64,000 nt of DNA from positions 955,384 to 1,019,383 of the forward strand of contig NZ_FXEH01000005.1 of NCBI RefSeq assembly GCF_900176565.1, written 5' to 3'. Made by a program: the position numbers and the translations under genes. Below the pieces are notes generated by a model, which had not been told where the DNA came from, did no database searches, and saw only the letters and a program-made list of their open reading frames with translations. Shown here in pieces: positions 25,448 through 33,907 of the stretch. Positions within the stretch are counted from its first letter, which is position 1. Every line of letters begins with the position of its first letter. The stretch is from Thalassobacillus devorans (GTDB taxonomy: Bacteria > Bacillota > Bacilli > Bacillales > Halobacillaceae).

Positions 25448-25898
25448 TAGTGGATTGGTTAATCTTGTTGATAACCGATAAGTGCATGGCTTCATGAGAG
25501 ATGTGAAATAGGAACATTTCACCTAAGGTGGTCATATGTAAAAACGGTTCCTCCAGCTGTGTATCCAGCTTACCCTTACTAATCTCAATCAGTTTAGCGG
25601 GCTGCTGTTCCAATTGTTCCATCAACTTACTTGCATTTGGCGGTTCATCCTTCCATTCTGAAGGGCTGCTTCCCCTTGGAAACAGAAGGTGATATTGTAA
25701 GGGCAGCATTCTTTCCAGCTTAAAATGATTACACACCGTATGGTCCCAGCCAACGAGAATATGCCCGGCATTCCACCTGATATTATTGGTGTAATGTTCC
25801 GGTATGAGATCCCATTTCTCTTCAGGAAGCTCTTTCAGAAACTCCAACGTCCATCCTCTCCACATTTTCCATTGATTAAAGACTTGTAGTTCATTCAT
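25425..25898 (-). CDS. DinB-family metal-binding protein (YfiT/BSH-type fold)
   Basis: 157 residues, four-helix bundle family. Three metal-ligand histidines are visible: in WNAGHILVGWDH near residue 46, and in FHISHEAMH near residues 131-140. Members include thiol-dependent transferases; the substrate here is unknown. ATG 25898 follows GAGGAGAG. Convergent with the MFS gene. Confidence 0.8.
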   Translation of the reverse strand: MNELQVFNQWKMWRGWTLEFLKELPEEKWDLIPEHYTNNIRWNAGHILVGWDHTVCNHFKLERMLPLQYHLLFPRGSSPSEWKDEPPNASKLMEQLEQQPAKLIEISKGKLDTQLEEPFLHMTTLGEMFLFHISHEAMHLSVINKINQSTKKASPLK

Positions 25899-26036
25899 CA
25901 GATCTCTCCTCTACTAATGACGTCGAAAAAGTGCCTTTTATTTTTATTCTCTTTCCATACCTTCCTTCCCTGCTTTTTTCATGAACAATTGAAACGATGA
26001 ATAAGATGTTAAAAACACAGGAAAAGAGGTGAATCT

Positions 26037-26648
26037 ATGGACTTCTCTGTGAACGACCTTGATCCGTGTGATCTTCCATTTTGTGCCCATACGAATGACA
26101 CCGCCCCTTCTTTCCAGGCGGAAGCTTATGATAATGTCTCTAAAAAAATTACATCAGTAGATTTAGCAAGCTACCGTGGCAAGTGGGTCGTACTCTTTTT
26201 CTATGCCAGTGATTTTACTTTTGTCTGACCGACCGAACTGGCAGCGGTCGCTGCCATTTATCCTCACCTGAAACACTTAAATACGGAAGTGCTGGCTATC
26301 AGTACCGATAGTGTCTATGCGCATAAAATTTTCACCGAAACCTCGCCATCGGCTTCCAGGGTAACCTTCCCACTTGTCAGTGATCGGACACAGGAAATCA
26401 GTAAAGCGTACCGGGCCTTCAATCCAAAAACCGGTGCGGCGCTCCGTACCACTACCATCATCGATCCCAATGGTATCATTTCAGCAAAGCTCACCAACCC
26501 GCCTGAGGTAGGAAGAAATGTGCCAGAAATTCTACGTCTGATCCAGGGCATACAGTATGGCAGAAAAACAGGTGAAGGCGTGCCCGCGAATTGGATGCCA
26601 GGACAGCCGGGAATTAAGCGAGACCCTAATATGATTGGTAAAATATGA
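26037..26648 (+). CDS. AhpC/Prx-type peroxiredoxin with selenocysteine (TGA) at the peroxidatic position
   Basis: 203 codons interrupted only by TGA at 26226-26228 (codon 64). The TGA stands exactly where peroxiredoxins have the peroxidatic cysteine: [10 protein letters not shown]-[TGA]-PTELAA. Downstream the frame continues with normal AhpC content ([35 protein letters not shown], ending IGKI). A stem-loop with a GGTC apical loop starts 11 bases after the TGA, like the E. coli fdhF SECIS. The usual resolving cysteine (GEVCPA) is GEGVPANW, and the only cysteines are C11 and C16 at the N-terminus. ATG 26037 follows AAAGAGGTG. Alternative: a nonsense mutation, but the intact 3' frame and SECIS argue against it. 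Confidence 0.8.
26226..26256 (+). promoter_or_regulatory. Bacterial SECIS-like element and UGA Sec codon
   Basis: TGA (26226-26228), then stem TGGCAGC (26239-26245), loop GGTC (26246-26249), stem GCTGCCA (26250-26256). The loop GG is 18-19 bases after the TGA; in E. coli fdhF a GGUC loop lies at nearly the same distance. This is the SelB-binding signature that recodes UGA as selenocysteine. Confidence 0.75.
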
Positions 26649-26655
26649 GAGATAC

Positions 26656-26738
26656 TGAAACCCCGGATGATGCTCACATCAGGGGTTTCACTATACGAAG
26701 AAAAATCCAGGGTTCCACGTTGGGAAGCCCGGATTTTT
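26656..26738. terminator. Two hairpins between the peroxiredoxin and nagE
   Basis: First TGAAACCCC (26656-26664) with GGGGTTTCA (26682-26690), inner GATG/CATC, no T tract. Second AAAAATCC (26701-26708) with GGATTTTT (26731-26738), with A/T tracts on both sides, a bidirectional terminator for the convergent genes. Confidence 0.75.
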
Positions 26739-26742
26739 GAAT

Positions 26743-28677
26743 TTAACGTAAAATATTTCGTTCATTGGCGCTGACATCTTTTACTTGTGTGACAGATACT
26801 TTTTCTCCTTCGTTTAAATTGGTAAACACGATTGGAGAAATCGTGGATGGTACATTCCCTTTCAGATACTCAAGATCTGCCTGCAACAATTTATCACCTT
26901 TTTTAACGCGCTGTCCTTCGGAGACAAACACTTCAAATCCTTCCCCTTGAAGCTTAACGGTATCGAGACCAACATGGACTAAAATTTCATGACCGCTGTC
27001 AGCTTTGATTCCGATTGCGTGCTTTGTCGGGAATACATTGCTAATCTCTCCATCTACCGGGGAAACGAATAACCCGTCTGCAGGGTCGATGGCAAAGCCT
27101 TCGCCCATCATTTTCTGTGCGAACACTTGGTCAGGAACATCGCTTAAATCCATTAATTTCCCTTTCGCAGGAGAAACAATGTCCGCTTTATCCAAAGCAG
27201 GTAACCCAGCGCCGCCATTAGTTGTTGTTTCTTCCTGAATCTCTTCCCCACCAGGTGCCTGCATGTCATTATTGTCCATTCGCTTACGCATGGCATCAGC
27301 AAGGAAATCGACCGTCGTACCGACAATGACGTGCAAGTTAGTTTTATTAAGCTTCATAACCCCATTGGCGCCCTGACGCTTGAGTGCTTTTTCATCTACC
27401 GCTTCCATATCATTTACCTGGAGGCGAAGACGTGTGGCGCAATAATCTAATGTTTTAATATTTTCCGGTCCTCCAAGCGCTGTCAGGTAATGATAGGCTT
27501 TTGTATCATAATTTCTTCCTTTACCGCTGGCAGGCTGACCGACCTGCTGATTTTCTTCTGCAAGCTCTTCGTCTTCATCTTCCCGTCCTGGTGTTTTCAA
27601 ATCAAGTTTTACAATCAGGAAGTAAAATACAACAAAGTAAATAGCCGCGAATACCAAGCCCTGGACGAACAGCATGATTGGTTTTTGTGCAATACCGAAG
27701 TTCAGCAAATAATCAATGAACCCGGCAGAGAACCCGAATCCATGCCTAATATCCAGCCATAAGGAAACCATCATGGATAAAGCTGTCAATAATGCGTGCA
27801 CCACGTAAAGTAACGGTGACAGGAACATGAAAGAAAATTCAATTGGTTCCGTGACACCCGTCAGGAATGATGTAACGGCGATACTGAACAACATCCCACC
27901 GACCGCAGCTCTGCGATGCTTCTTCGCTGCCGCATACATGGCAAGACACGCAGCAGGCAGACCGAACATCATGATTGGGAAGAAACCGGCTAAGAAGCTT
28001 CCCGCACTAGGGTCTCCCGCCAGGAACCTGCTGATTTCACCACGGACCGCTTCATCAGCACCTGGTGGCATATACGAACCGAAATCAAACCATACGACCG
28101 TATTGATAACGTGATGCAGACCGATTGGAATCAACAATCGGTTGAAGAAACCGTAAGCCCCTACACCGAGTGCTCCTGCGCCAAGCATCCATTCTCCTAA
28201 TCCATTGATTGCTGCCTGGATTGGCGGCCACAAGAAGCCGAAGACACCAGATAATATAACCATAACGACAGCCGTGACAATTGGGACAAACCGCTTTCCT
28301 CCAAAGAAGGAAAGCCAGTCAGGAAGCTGAGTCTGGTAATAACGATTGTATAAAAGACCTGCAATAATCCCAGCTATAATACCTCCAAAAACTCCCATAC
28401 TTAAATCATCACCAAAAGACTCTACCCCTCCAGTCAGGACGAGGTAACCTACTGCCCCCGATAACGCCGCTCCCCCGCTGCCATCTTTAGCGAAGCCCAT
28501 GGCAACACCAATAGCAAAAATCAGCGGAAGGTTAGCTAAGATCCCATTACCAGCCTCAGCTACAAACGTGATGGCCAGCATGTCATCCGCGCCCAGCCGT
28601 ACAAGCAATGCGGCTGCCGGAAGCATGGCGATCGGGAACATCAATGACTTACCGATACGTTGCAAAAATGCTAACAT
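26743..28677 (-). CDS. nagE: N-acetylglucosamine-specific PTS transporter, EIICBA
   Basis: 644 residues. EIIC about 1-370 (MLAFLQRIGKSLMFPIAMLP, PIGLHHVINTVVWF, GVTEPIEFSFMF). EIIB about 395-470 with phospho-cysteine in LDYCATRLRLQV. EIIA about 490-644 with the active histidine in HEILVHVGLDTV. The complete CBA fusion in the NagE order indicates uptake and phosphorylation of N-acetylglucosamine; glucose-type IICBA is the alternative but the opening and the HHVINTVVWF segment favour NagE. Alone in its unit; no nagA/nagB adjacent. Upstream sequence shows a cre-like and a NagR-like motif. Confidence 0.88.
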   Translation of the reverse strand: MLAFLQRIGKSLMFPIAMLPAAALLVRLGADDMLAITFVAEAGNGILANLPLIFAIGVAMGFAKDGSGGAALSGAVGYLVLTGGVESFGDDLSMGVFGGIIAGIIAGLLYNRYYQTQLPDWLSFFGGKRFVPIVTAVVMVILSGVFGFLWPPIQAAINGLGEWMLGAGALGVGAYGFFNRLLIPIGLHHVINTVVWFDFGSYMPPGADEAVRGEISRFLAGDPSAGSFLAGFFPIMMFGLPAACLAMYAAAKKHRRAAVGGMLFSIAVTSFLTGVTEPIEFSFMFLSPLLYVVHALLTALSMMVSLWLDIRHGFGFSAGFIDYLLNFGIAQKPIMLFVQGLVFAAIYFVVFYFLIVKLDLKTPGREDEDEELAEENQQVGQPASGKGRNYDTKAYHYLTALGGPENIKTLDYCATRLRLQVNDMEAVDEKALKRQGANGVMKLNKTNLHVIVGTTVDFLADAMRKRMDNNDMQAPGGEEIQEETTTNGGAGLPALDKADIVSPAKGKLMDLSDVPDQVFAQKMMGEGFAIDPADGLFVSPVDGEISNVFPTKHAIGIKADSGHEILVHVGLDTVKLQGEGFEVFVSEGQRVKKGDKLLQADLEYLKGNVPSTISPIVFTNLNEGEKVSVTQVKDVSANERNILR

Positions 28678-28707
28678 TTCTTTTCCTCCCTTTTATGTAA
28701 TTGAATT

Positions 28708-28759
28708 TTGAAACCGCTTAATTGAATTGTAACATCCACTTATATAGACGTATAGACCA
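28708..28759 (-). promoter_or_regulatory. Possible cre and NagR-type sites upstream of nagE
   Basis: TTGAAACCGCTTAAT (28708-28722) fits WTGNAANCGNWNNCW except one position. TATAGAC occurs twice in TATAGACGTATAGACCA (28743-28759), resembling the GTCTATACC-type half-sites of GntR/HutC-family NagR (YvoA). The promoter itself is not clear. Confidence 0.35.
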
Positions 28760-28868
28760 GAAGTGTAGGTACTCCACTATAATATATTAATTAACCTTAT
28801 GTAAGATAATTCCTGCCTTATCAAAAAATAAAAGTGAATGGCTCGTTTTCCTGCCATCCACTAACACG

Positions 28869-30608
28869 CTAGTCTTGTAAGTTTACTTTCACCCAGCCTC
28901 TGACCCCATTAATCAGCCAAATAGTATCCGCCGTATCCAGTTCGCGCTTGTTAATTTTTCTCTCCATCACCGCTCCTTGCTCCAATAACTCTTGTCGGAA
29001 AGTACCATTTAAAAGCCCACATTCCACGGGAGGGGTTAACAGCTTCCCGTGTTTTTCTATCACCACATTACCAATGGTGAATTCTGTGATCTCTTCATTT
29101 TCATTCCAGAGCAGCACAGAAAAAATGTCTTCGGGTGAAGCTTTGGTGTGCGCATCATAAACATCACGATGAGTCGTTTTATGATATAAAAAAGGATCCT
29201 GCTTATCAACTGGAGCTTTTGCCAGGGAACAAACTACAGTTTCCAGCGGACGGACGGCAGCAGCTTCCACTGTGACTTCGCCAGACTTACTCACCAGCAG
29301 TCGAACTTTGAAAGCACCCACTGGATGATCATCGGCTACATTTTGCAAAGCTTTCGACACGATTTCGGCATCCATGGAAAAGCCAAAATAACGGGCTGAG
29401 GAGATCAGCCGGTTCATATGCCGCTGATACAAAGGATAGGATCCATCCTGCAGTTTCAGAGATTCCAAAAGATGAAATTTCTTTCTTTTTTCCTTTAACA
29501 GCCGGGCTTTTGCCATTAGCTCCTCATACTCCCCGTCCACGGTAGAATCCCATGTAACACCGCCTCCGGCCCCGTAAATGGCTGTTTCCTCTTCTTTATC
29601 TATTAAGACTGTTCTGATAGGAACATTAAATATCGCCTCTCTATCAGGGGTAATGTAGCCGATCGCTCCACAGTATACATGGCGAGGGGATTTTTCCAAT
29701 TTGTAAATATAATTCATCGTGCTGATCTTCGGCGCACCTGTAATGGAACCACATGGAAACAGAGCATGGAACCAATCCAAAATGGTAGTATCAGGCTCCA
29801 ATTCCGCCTCAATAGTAGAGGTCATTTGATGAACGGTCGGATAGGAATCAATAGCGAATAAGTTGGGCACCTTTACCGTTCCCGGCTTTGCGATTCGTCC
29901 CATATCGTTGCGCAGCAGGTCAACGATCATAAGATTCTCTGCCCGGTCCTTTTCAGAAGTAGAAAGTTTATGCTTAAACTGCTCATCTTCTTCCATGCTT
30001 CTTCCCCGTTTTGCTGTACCTTTCATTGGTTTTGTTGTAATGACCCCATTACTGACTCGAAAAAAGAGTTCGGGAGATGCCGATAAAATCCGGTATCTTC
30101 CTATATTCAAATAAGCGGCATAGTCAGACTGCTGATTTTCCTTCAGTTGTTGATAAAAAGAATAATCCTCCCCTTGAAAATGGGAAGTCAGCCTTGCTGT
30201 ATAGTTGACCTGATAGGTGTCTCCTGCTTCAATTGCCTGTTTAATAGCCATAATTCCCTGACGGTATTCTTCCTGGGTCGTATCGAGCTTCCAATCAGAA
30301 ATCTGATACTCGGAAAGGGACTCAGTCCGGGAATCAGGTTCGACAGGATTTTCAAAAATGCCAAACCAGACGAGTGGGAGGTCTCCTGTTGCATGATGGA
30401 CCTGGTACGCTGTATCAAAACCTGGAGCAGCTTCATAAGAGACAAACCCCGCTACATAATACCCTTCTTGAATGGCATCTTCTATTTTTTGAAAAGCTGC
30501 TGGAATTTCTTCCGGGTGATTTACTGCAATCACCTCGAGAGGGTTCGCAAAACATATCGGCTGATTATTGTCTGCTTCAGTAAAGTCAAACTGTAAGAAT
30601 GGTTCCAT
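28869..30608 (-). CDS. pabB: Aminodeoxychorismate synthase I fused to aminodeoxychorismate lyase (PabB-PabC)
   Basis: 579 residues. About 90-375 is the chorismate-binding domain (EAGDTYQVNYTARL, KPMKGTAKRG, PCGSITGAPKI, GAGGGVTWDS). About 380-579 is a class IV aminotransferase-fold domain with the PLP lysine in FLYHKTTHRDVYD and ITEFTIGNVVI, i.e. the PabC lyase. One protein should thus turn chorismate plus ammonia into 4-amino-4-deoxychorismate and then p-aminobenzoate for folate. PabA, the glutaminase partner, is encoded one base upstream. Separate pabB and pabC genes are usual in B. subtilis, so the fusion is a difference. Confidence 0.92.
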   Translation of the reverse strand: MEPFLQFDFTEADNNQPICFANPLEVIAVNHPEEIPAAFQKIEDAIQEGYYVAGFVSYEAAPGFDTAYQVHHATGDLPLVWFGIFENPVEPDSRTESLSEYQISDWKLDTTQEEYRQGIMAIKQAIEAGDTYQVNYTARLTSHFQGEDYSFYQQLKENQQSDYAAYLNIGRYRILSASPELFFRVSNGVITTKPMKGTAKRGRSMEEDEQFKHKLSTSEKDRAENLMIVDLLRNDMGRIAKPGTVKVPNLFAIDSYPTVHQMTSTIEAELEPDTTILDWFHALFPCGSITGAPKISTMNYIYKLEKSPRHVYCGAIGYITPDREAIFNVPIRTVLIDKEEETAIYGAGGGVTWDSTVDGEYEELMAKARLLKEKRKKFHLLESLKLQDGSYPLYQRHMNRLISSARYFGFSMDAEIVSKALQNVADDHPVGAFKVRLLVSKSGEVTVEAAAVRPLETVVCSLAKAPVDKQDPFLYHKTTHRDVYDAHTKASPEDIFSVLLWNENEEITEFTIGNVVIEKHGKLLTPPVECGLLNGTFRQELLEQGAVMERKINKRELDTADTIWLINGVRGWVKVNLQD

Positions 30609-30609
30609 A

Positions 30610-31212
30610 TCACACCTCTTCCTGTATCGACCTCATTGTCCAACATTTGGCGTTACGATAAACATTTTCAAGCATTTGTAAGCCGGTTTCTGACAGGATG
30701 GATTCAGGATGAAATTGCAGCCCCTCAATGGGGTATTTCTTATGCCGGACACCCATCACTACTCCATCTTCTGTCTCGGCGGTTACCATCAGGCTTTCTG
30801 GCATGGTATTTCGTTCCGCTACCAAAGAGTGATAGCGTGTCACCAAAGAAGGAGAAGGCAGATTACGAAATGCCCCATGATAATCATGAATGATTTTGCT
30901 TACTTTTCCATGCACCGGCCTTGCCCCTTTGACTACGTTTCCTCCAAAGTAGGTAACAATTGCCTGATGCCCAAGACAGACTCCTAAGATTGGAATTAAG
31001 GCATGGAAAGTATCCAGAATAACCTGGTTTCCCAGTGTATCCTCCGGCCTTCCCGGTCCGGGAGATAGGACAATCAAGTCCGGACCTAAGCGTTGGAGTT
31101 CCTTCACGGTCACCTGGTTGTTTCGATATACAAGCACTTGTTCATCCATCTGCCTGAAATATTGAACCAAATTGTATGTAAAAGAGTCATAATTATCTAT
31201 GATGACAACCAT
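30610..31212 (-). CDS. pabA: Aminodeoxychorismate/anthranilate synthase glutaminase subunit
   Basis: 200 residues, class I glutamine amidotransferase. Catalytic cysteine in LGVCLGHQAI near residue 79, histidine and glutamate in QFHPESILS near residue 168. Opens VVIIDNYDSFTYNLVQYF. ATG 31212 was chosen after GTGGTGGG; the longer frame adds 21 residues without family match. Supplies ammonia to PabB, encoded one base downstream. In Bacillaceae this subunit often also serves TrpE. No trp genes nearby. Confidence 0.93.
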   Translation of the reverse strand: MVVIIDNYDSFTYNLVQYFRQMDEQVLVYRNNQVTVKELQRLGPDLIVLSPGPGRPEDTLGNQVILDTFHALIPILGVCLGHQAIVTYFGGNVVKGARPVHGKVSKIIHDYHGAFRNLPSPSLVTRYHSLVAERNTMPESLMVTAETEDGVVMGVRHKKYPIEGLQFHPESILSETGLQMLENVYRNAKCWTMRSIQEEV

Positions 31213-31285
31213 CTTGCCCACCACTTTCTGAAGGATGCATCCCCACTTATTATAAACCGATGGAACAATCGCCACAAACTAAAAA

Positions 31286-31318
31286 TCCCCCTAAGAACTT
31301 CAGTCTCAGGGGAATCTC
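31286..31318 (-). terminator. Terminator of the YjzC-like gene
   Basis: Minus strand CCCCTGAGA / TCTTAGGGG stem followed by GATTTTTAG, just after the stop at 31320. Confidence 0.7.
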
Positions 31319-31319
31319 T

Positions 31320-31505
31320 TTATTGTTCAACTCTTATCCAATAAGCAGGCTTTCCACTTTCAGGGGCTCCCGGAAATTGTTCATCCTGTGCTACCCGAAT
31401 CACCTTATTCTCCTGCTGCTGTGAAAAACCTTCGACCAGACTGTCAAACCGGTACTGTCCTGTCTCCGGTGCCTTATCACCTGTTTGATAACGCTCTTCT
31501 GACAT
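31320..31505 (-). CDS. YjzC-like small protein
   Basis: 61 residues from ATG 31505, five bases after GGAGGTGAG. The opening YQTGDKAPETGQYRFDSL and the ending PESGKPAYWIRVEQ follow the YjzC family of Bacillus small proteins (FKPGQKAPxxGxY). No known function; no transmembrane or signal sequence. Single-gene unit with its own terminator. Confidence 0.65.
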   Translation of the reverse strand: MSEERYQTGDKAPETGQYRFDSLVEGFSQQQENKVIRVAQDEQFPGAPESGKPAYWIRVEQ

Positions 31506-31633
31506 TGTGCTCACCTCCATTAGGGCTCTGCTGACTATTTAGGTGTATTTTTACCGAATCCCTTCATTCGTAAACGTCGCCAGGTGAAATATTAAATCCC
31601 AAGACATGAGCTATAAGAAGATAACAGGGGTGC

Positions 31634-32011
31634 TCAGTATTTATGGTTTTCAAAAGGATATTTACGATGGAGGACAATCCTGGCTATATATTTGTGAAAA
31701 AAATATTCACCGACAGCCATGGTAAATGCAACTATTGCCCCGGAAATAATAAGCGATACTGAATTATTAACCAAAAGGTTTCCGAGCAGCCATATCACGC
31801 CAAACACTATTGCAAAATCGACCAGCGTTGCTACCTTATTACCTGCTTTAGGGAATACTTTCAGATCACCTAATGGATAGGAAAGCGCCGCGATGGTAAG
31901 AGTCAAGATCATAACTTGCCCTAATGTCAACTGCCAACCTAAACCAAGGATAAAAAACACAGCAGCAAAGGTCATTACACTTTTGATTCCAATAGCTTTA
32001 AGGTGTTCCAT
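31634..32011 (-). CDS. DUF2512 (YndM-like) membrane protein
   Basis: 125 residues from ATG 32011, with GAGGAGG six bases upstream; an adjacent ATG at 32014 is possible. Four hydrophobic segments, with LSYPLGDLKVFPKAGNKVATLVD between the second and third characteristic of the family (quoted in part: YPLGDLKVFPKAGN). Function unknown. A perfect 19-bp palindrome sits in its promoter region. Confidence 0.78.
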   Translation of the reverse strand: MEHLKAIGIKSVMTFAAVFFILGLGWQLTLGQVMILTLTIAALSYPLGDLKVFPKAGNKVATLVDFAIVFGVIWLLGNLLVNNSVSLIISGAIVAFTMAVGEYFFHKYIARIVLHRKYPFENHKY

Positions 32012-32052
32012 CATCGACCTCCTCACCCTAGCTCTCAAAGGAAATATTTCCT

Positions 32053-32071
32053 GTTTTTATCTGATAAAAAC
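32053..32071. promoter_or_regulatory. 19-bp perfect palindrome upstream of the DUF2512 gene
   Basis: GTTTTTATC-T-GATAAAAAC. On the minus strand it overlaps a promoter-like TTGTCA ... ATAAAA. Operator candidate of unknown regulator. Confidence 0.45.
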
Positions 32072-32208
32072 ATAATCTGACAAAACGTTAAAATAATGTA
32101 AACTCATAGAGGATGTTGTCTTCTACTTGTAATTCTTATCAAGTTTTAAAAAGTAGCAAGAGTGAAATGAGAACACAAAGACAACTACTAAGAAGAGAGG
32201 GTGTTTGA

Positions 32209-32364
32209 ATGACAGACCAAAATAAAAACAGACGCTATGAGGACTCTCCAGAACAAAAAATCAAAGAAAAAGATAATCAAAAAGATATTGATCCACAGCG
32301 CGAGCAAGTGGATGCCAAGAAGAACAAAGAGAGCGAAAAGAACCCGGATGATTTCGAACAATAA
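32209..32364 (+). CDS. Small, highly charged hydrophilic protein
   Basis: 51 codons from ATG 32209 after AGAGAGGG; not recognised as a named family. Starts MTDQNKNRRYEDSPEQKIKE and is almost wholly made of charged and polar residues (K, E, D, Q, N) with no hydrophobic core, so it is probably disordered. Followed by a good terminator 14 bp after the stop, which supports a real gene. Composition resembles stress- or spore-related small proteins of bacilli (inference). Confidence 0.6.
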   Translation: MTDQNKNRRYEDSPEQKIKEKDNQKDIDPQREQVDAKKNKESEKNPDDFEQ

Positions 32365-32377
32365 CTCCCCCTTGGCT

Positions 32378-32414
32378 AAAGCTGCTTTCCCGGAAAGGAA
32401 GGCAGCTTCTTTTA
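32378..32414 (+). terminator. Terminator after the small hydrophilic gene
   Basis: AAGCTGC (32379-32385) with GCAGCTT (32402-32408), with further TTTCC/GGAAA pairing inside, then CTTTTAT. Confidence 0.7.
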
Positions 32415-32556
32415 TGTTGGTAGGTCTTTTGGGTGATGATGGTAGGTTAAAAGAATTCCACACATGGTTGTATTTTTCAAAAATCACTCTAATCCTCTTA
32501 GCAGTGCGTTTATTTCTGCTATAATTTTACTAATTTACATGGAGGAGGAGTTCTTT

Positions 32557-33669
32557 TTGAAAAGATTGCTTACAATGATGGCTGTGTTTGGTATGTTATT
32601 CGCTTTTACTGTGCTACCTGACGTTTCTGCCAATACTGATACAGTTCCTGGCGGGCCTTCTACTGATGGGAACACAAACATCAACAGTATTATTACATAC
32701 GATGAAATGATTAAAAAGCTGGAAACTATCGAAGCGACCAGCAAAGGAAATGTGGAAGTATTTACACTGGATGACTACGGTAAATCTGAACAGGGGAACA
32801 GCATTTATGTAGCTAAGGCAGGAGACGGAGATAAAAAGATTTGGGTACAGGCTCAAATTCACGGAGATGAAAAGTTAACGACAGAAGCCGCTTTACAAAT
32901 GTTGAAAACATTCGCCAGTAATGGCTCCCCGGACGTCAAAACCATTCTCGAAGAAGCAACCATCTATGTCATTCCAATGTATAACCCGGATGGTTCCATC
33001 TTGAATACTCGCGGAACCTATCTTGAAAACGAGGACAGGTATCTGGATTTGAATCGTGACTGGGCCACAGATAAGTTCGAAGCAAAAGAATCACGGATTG
33101 TATACGAATACTGGACCGATTTGAAACCTGATTTTGCAATTGACCTCCATCACCAAGGATTTAAAACTGTGTACGGCACGAACGAATCTACTTCCTTTTC
33201 ACTAGGGATCTCCCTTGCTCCTGACGGGCCTACGCTTCCTGACATTAAGGACGGTTTGTATAATACTGTGACCAAACAGATGCAGGCATATGTATATGAT
33301 TCGATGATAGATTATGGTTATACCCACATTGACCAATACCAGGTCTGCGGTGGAGATGAAAAATATTTCATCGACATCAGAGGCGGGGTCGTGTCCGCTA
33401 TGATGCTGGGGACAAATTATAATAACCTGAATGACGATGGCCATAGCAACCCGGCTATTTTCTTTGAAACAAAAGGCAATACTAGAGAAGGAAATCTTGG
33501 TCAGAAATCTAATGGTTATCTGACGAAACAAAACTATCAGGCATTGAAAGCACTTATGTATGGGATTGCTACCGAAGAAATCTATGATGTTGATCCAGAG
33601 CGCTGGAATGACATCCCCGCTTACCCAAGTGCAGGGTATTTAACAGATTATGAAACAAGTGGATATTAA
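32557..33669 (+). CDS. Secreted M14-family zinc carboxypeptidase
   Basis: 370 residues. TTG 32557 follows GGAGGAGGAG and opens a signal peptide (KRLLTMMAVFGMLFAFTV, cut near VSA-NTD). The in-frame ATG at 32539 lies within the ribosome site and was rejected. Zinc ligands: H and E in QIHGDEKLTTEA near residue 110, and H in DFAIDLHHQGF near residue 200. The catalytic glutamate is in FFETKGN near residue 310. It removes C-terminal residues from peptides outside the cell. First of three consecutive secreted peptidase genes, each with its own leader. Confidence 0.85.
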   Translation: MKRLLTMMAVFGMLFAFTVLPDVSANTDTVPGGPSTDGNTNINSIITYDEMIKKLETIEATSKGNVEVFTLDDYGKSEQGNSIYVAKAGDGDKKIWVQAQIHGDEKLTTEAALQMLKTFASNGSPDVKTILEEATIYVIPMYNPDGSILNTRGTYLENEDRYLDLNRDWATDKFEAKESRIVYEYWTDLKPDFAIDLHHQGFKTVYGTNESTSFSLGISLAPDGPTLPDIKDGLYNTVTKQMQAYVYDSMIDYGYTHIDQYQVCGGDEKYFIDIRGGVVSAMMLGTNYNNLNDDGHSNPAIFFETKGNTREGNLGQKSNGYLTKQNYQALKALMYGIATEEIYDVDPERWNDIPAYPSAGYLTDYETSGY

Positions 33670-33712
33670 ATGTGCAGCTGCCGGCAGCTTTTATGTGTCA
33701 TGTGACCATTTT

Positions 33713-33741
33713 CCCTTACTAGTAGATAAGGGTTATTTTTT
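33713..33741 (+). terminator. Terminator after the M14 peptidase gene
   Basis: CCCTTA (33713-33718) with TAAGGG (33727-33732), then TTATTTTTTT. A short AGCTGCCGGCAGCT palindrome lies nearer the stop at 33675-33688. Confidence 0.65.
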
Positions 33742-33907
33742 TGATAAATATCTACACTATTATTAGTTAATCGACAATTTTTTCAGGATAAAAGTAATAG
33801 ATTCACCATTCTACATCCATTATTTGGAATTTAAGAAATTTACTTACAATTCAAAAAATAGGATAATGACACTGTCTATTAATCTATCAATACAAGGGAG
33901 GATACTT

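Noticed and set aside
26226-26228. Treating the peroxiredoxin as a nonsense-mutated pseudogene
   Set aside because: The stop lies exactly on the catalytic residue codon, the downstream frame is fully preserved, and a SECIS-like stem-loop with a GG loop follows at the right distance.
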